From: Candidatus Accumulibacter affinis
GTDB taxonomy: Bacteria; Pseudomonadota; Gammaproteobacteria; Burkholderiales; Rhodocyclaceae
Assembly: GCA_016713625.1 (NCBI GenBank)
Contig: JADJOT010000008.1
Span: 455,508 to 519,507, forward strand
DNA: 64,000 bases
Direction: 5' to 3'
The notes under the pieces were generated by a model, which was not told the origin of the DNA, searched no databases, and saw nothing but the letters and a program-made list of their open reading frames with translations. Below are positions 61,410-64,000 of the stretch, in pieces (within the stretch, counting starts at the first letter, position 1; the number at the start of each line of letters is the position of its first letter). The position numbers were made by a program, and so were the translations under genes.

Positions 61410-62890
61410 TCAAGTTAACCGGCTTTGGCCCAAAGTCTTCTGGCTGATGCGGATGATGACGAACTCAGCCGGCTTGACTGGCGCCACACCCACCTCGATG
61501 ATCAAACGCCCTGCGTCCACCACCTCGGTGGATTGTGTTTCGGCGTCCACTTTCACGAAGAAGGCTCCGCCGGACTGGTGCCGAATATCGCCCCGTCGCG
61601 CCACATATCGGTCAGGAATGCCGTGATATTGCGTTTGACCTGACCCCACAGCATCGGGGTGTTCGGCTGGAATACCACCCACTGCGCCCTCGTCGATGGT
61701 TTCTTCGAGGAACAGGAACAGCCGGCGAACGTTGACGTACTTCCACCCCGAGTCCGCAGACAATGTGCGGGCGCCCCAGACGACGCTGCCGGCGCCAGGA
61801 AAAGGAACGAATGACGTTCACGCCGACCGGGTTGAGGTGTCGCTGCTCGCCCTGGTGATGACACGCCCGATACCGATGGCGGATTTCAGATACCCCACCT
61901 CGATGCTGGTCGGGACCCCAGGACCCTGCGCGCCATCGGTGGGAGTGATGCCAGCGATGGCGCCTGAAGGTGGGGTGAGCCTGGCCATGCCGGTGGAGTG
62001 GATCTGAAATCTAGATCCAGGGATAGTAAATGGTCGCGTATGAGGAATTGAAGTTTCCGGTCACCTTCCGGAAGGCGGCGGCCCTTGCGCATCCAGGTTC
62101 CGGGGGGTGTCCGCGATGAAAGAAACAATCCCTGCGGCTGTAGCAACAGGTGTAGGCGTTCCCAGTGACGGTGGCATCGCCGAGGCATCCGGGATGGCGA
62201 TGAGATTGATGTCGTCCACCGGATCGAAGGCGTTGATGAAGCCGGAGGCGCCAGGCCCAATCCGGAGGTCAGCAGCGTATCGCCACCGAGGCCACCGGCC
62301 AAAGGAGTGTCTGTTGTTAAGGCCAGGTAGCGCCGCTGTCGACCACTTCCACCCACCTTCGACGTCCTATCGCTTGAGAACATGATCTGGCCTCGTTTCA
62401 TCCAGGTGACGCCGTCGAAGGATCCGACCACGGTGCCCGTGACCACGCTGAGTTTGGAAGTAATCGACCCGCACACCACTCCTGCAAGGCGGTCTCGTCG
62501 GCTACCACGGCGCTCAACGCGTTAAACCCCAGGTGCCCTCCGAGTTGGCACGCACGATCAGGTTGCCCATGGGCAGCAGTCTCGGCTCTTGAGCGCCGTC
62601 GCGCTCCCCTTGGCGGCGCGAATCACATAACAACGCGTGCCACCCTCGCTGAAAAACTGGACGGCATGTAAGCCAGATATCCATTAACAACGAACCCGCC
62701 AAAGGTGGCGGTGATTCGAGTCCAGTTGGTGATCAACTGGCCTTACCGATTGGTCTGCGCTGGGCGATGCCGATGGAATGCTCCGGGTGAGGTTCCTACA
62801 CCTTCGATCGGCTTGATTCCCCGATGAAACTTCTCAACATAGACCCTGGTGAAAGATATTCCGGGATGGCAAATTCCTTACCGGGTCAGT
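61410..62890 (-). CDS. contractile sheath protein, many frameshifts
   Basis: About 490 codons if all indels are repaired. N-terminal fragment P-E-Y-L-S-P-G-V-Y-V-E-K-F, R-R-P-I-G, T-N-W-T-R-I-T-A-T-F-G-G-F and G-G-T-R-C-Y-V-I-R-A; C-terminal fragment W-K-Y-V-N-V-R-R-L-F-L-F-L-E-E-T, Q-W-V-V-F-Q-P-N, L-T-D-M-W-R-D-G-A, F-F-V-K-V-D and G-V-A-P-V-K-P-A-E-F-V-I-I-R-I-S. These are standard sheath motifs (Afp2/3-type). Stop at 61410. Confidence 0.8.
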
Positions 62891-63231
62891 GTTACCGCAG
62901 TGAGACGACAGGCGTTATTCCGTCTCGTCCCCGTGTCGAGGGTCGAGTTGACTCGCCCGCCGCTCCGGACGGCGAGATTCCGGCGCTGGTGCAGGTTCGG
63001 ATTCGATGGCGGGGAGCAAGACCCGTCCATCGGTTCGTGGCGGTGCCGCGCTGGCCTGCCCATCGCGTTCCCGCAACGCCAACTGCCCGCCCGCAATCAG
63101 GCTCTGGTAAGGGGAATCGAGGCCGCTGGTTGAGACGTCGCGCCCTCCTCTCGATTGGAAACGATGCGATCCTGCCGTCGCTGAGCATGGCGCCGGTCGG
63201 TTGAAAGAGTCTGTTCTTGATGACTGGCACG
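62891..63231 (-). CDS. possible small protein between DUF4255 and sheath, frameshifted
   Basis: ATG 63231 starts M-S-T-V-P-V-I-K-N-R-L-F-Q-P-T-G-A-M-L-S-D-G-R-I-A; a shifted frame (63096-62878) gives L-I-A-G-G-Q-L-A-L-R-E and Ser/Pro-rich residues. Neither the end nor the family can be settled. Confidence 0.35.
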
Positions 63232-63235
63232 GTGG

Positions 63236-64000
63236 ACATCCTTCCTTGAGTTGGCGATCCGCGTTGGTGGCTTACCCCAGCAACACGTCGCGATGGTAAC
63301 ACCGTACATTTTTTTCGTGGGTGGCGTGCTTGTCCGTTGCCTTCACCGTGATCCGATCCCGATGATTTTCTCCACCACACGGGTGACGGGAACGATCCTC
63401 GAAGACGGCCCCGTACCGGCGATACCACGTAGGTCACCGACAGGCTGAAAGCCTTGTTGGGGAACATCGCCCACAGCCGGTTCACGTCCTCCAGCGAGAA
63501 TGGGTGGAAGTGATCCTCACCGCCCCGTTGCCGGCATCGACCAGGCGAGGTAGCAACGGCGTTCTCAGTACCGGATGGTCGCAGAACACGCGCATCACGG
63601 ATTCCAGATGGCCCAGGCGGTAGCGTGATCCTGGGACAAACGGGGAAGACCTGGTAGTAGAGATCCAATGGTAGCGGCGGCGGACGCAGGCCATCCACGC
63701 CCACCGCTTGCTGTTCCGCATTCATACCGTGAGCGAATTCTGCTGACCCGGAACAGGAACAGGCGACCTTGGCCGACGGCGGCGTCTGCCGGCGACGATG
63801 ATGATGTCGCCACAACCCGGTTTCCGGCTCTTGAGCAACTGGATCATCGTTTTGCCCGCCGAGGAGATGATGGGTTCCGATCTGATTCAGCTTATCGAGA
63901 GCCTTGATCAGGCTTTCAGGCACCGGTTGCCGACAGGCGCGGCCAGCCCAGCTTGTACTCGGCGCCCGGTGGCCATAATCAGATGTCGTATCGTCAGACC
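63236..64000 (-). CDS. DUF4255 (Pvc16/Afp16-type) protein, frameshifted and cut by the window edge
   Basis: Fragments in three frames together read V-N-A/E-Q-Q-A-V, L-R-P-P-P-L-P-L-D-L-Y-Y, L-G-H-L-E-S-V-M-R-V-F-C-D-H-P-V-L, F-S-L-E-D-V-N-R-L-W-A-M-F-P-N-K-A and L-S-V-T-Y-V-V-S-P-V. This is the DUF4255 domain of the tail terminator/cap that ends eCIS tubes. Its start lies at or beyond 64,000. Confidence 0.65.

Noticed and set aside
41612..64000. Prophage rather than eCIS
   Set aside because: No capsid, portal, terminase, integrase or lysis module seen; DUF4157, DUF4255 and CIS_tube families point to eCIS. The window edge limits this conclusion.
1..64000. tRNA, rRNA or riboswitch genes
   Set aside because: No cloverleaf, rRNA core sequence or known aptamer pattern noticed while reading; no covariance search could be run.

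Overview
High-GC (roughly 60-65% by eye) Gram-negative DNA with the look of a betaproteobacterium. The paraquat-inducible (Pqi) operon, OprB porin, abundant caspase/TIR/WD40 genes and a contractile injection system recall Rhodocyclales of the 'Candidatus Accumulibacter' type; this placement is inference from gene content only. No rRNA, tRNA, CRISPR array or complete insertion sequence was recognised.

Left part (1-18 kb). A MarC-family membrane protein, an OmpA-like lipoprotein, a small exported proline-rich repeat protein and an FMN reductase are followed by a co-directional run of exported/envelope proteins (3.2-7.3 kb: two outer-membrane barrels, a DUF2092 protein, small periplasmic proteins). 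Next is a tightly overlapping envelope-lipid operon, mscS-pqiA-pqiA-pqiB-pqiC (7.5-13 kb). A divergent UvrD/Rep helicase carries a near-consensus LexA box just upstream of its start. An NTPase gene with an in-frame amber codon and a TPR-repeat gene follow (15.5-18.2 kb).

Middle part (18-42 kb). After a lipoprotein gene comes a compact four-gene operon (ABC_sub_bind protein, SAM methyltransferase, MFS transporter with a sensor-like N-terminus, Orr-type PLP racemase). It converges on a two-gene STAND module: a TIR/DUF4062-like protein and a nSTAND NTPase with 16 WD40 repeats. An amidase lipoprotein precedes a sugar-uptake operon (OprB porin, EIIA-HPr-EI fusion, PtsG-like IIC with two IIB domains). 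A REP/RAYT remnant, a broken caspase gene, a frameshifted GH24 lysozyme and a frameshifted caspase gene close this part.

Right part (41.6-64 kb, all minus strand). This is most of an extracellular contractile injection system (eCIS). In transcription order (from 64 kb down): DUF4255 cap/terminator, sheath, tube, tail assembly protein, DUF6760, second tube, linker proteins, CIS_tube/LysM, spike base, gpV spike, PAAR, gp25, two baseplate J/Afp11-12 proteins, tail protein I, a tail fibre with a beta-propeller, then three DUF4157 proteins that are probable cargo or loading factors. No tape measure or AAA+ ATPase of the system is visible; they would lie beyond 64 kb or elsewhere.

Quality caveat. 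From about 39 kb, and very densely from about 58 kb to the end, genes carry single-base frameshifts, often in C/G homopolymers. Conserved protein sequence resumes in the next frame each time. This looks more like residual sequencing indels (perhaps a contig end) than true decay, but the sequence alone cannot prove it. I saw no comparable indels before 38 kb; the only defect there is the amber codon at 15,581.
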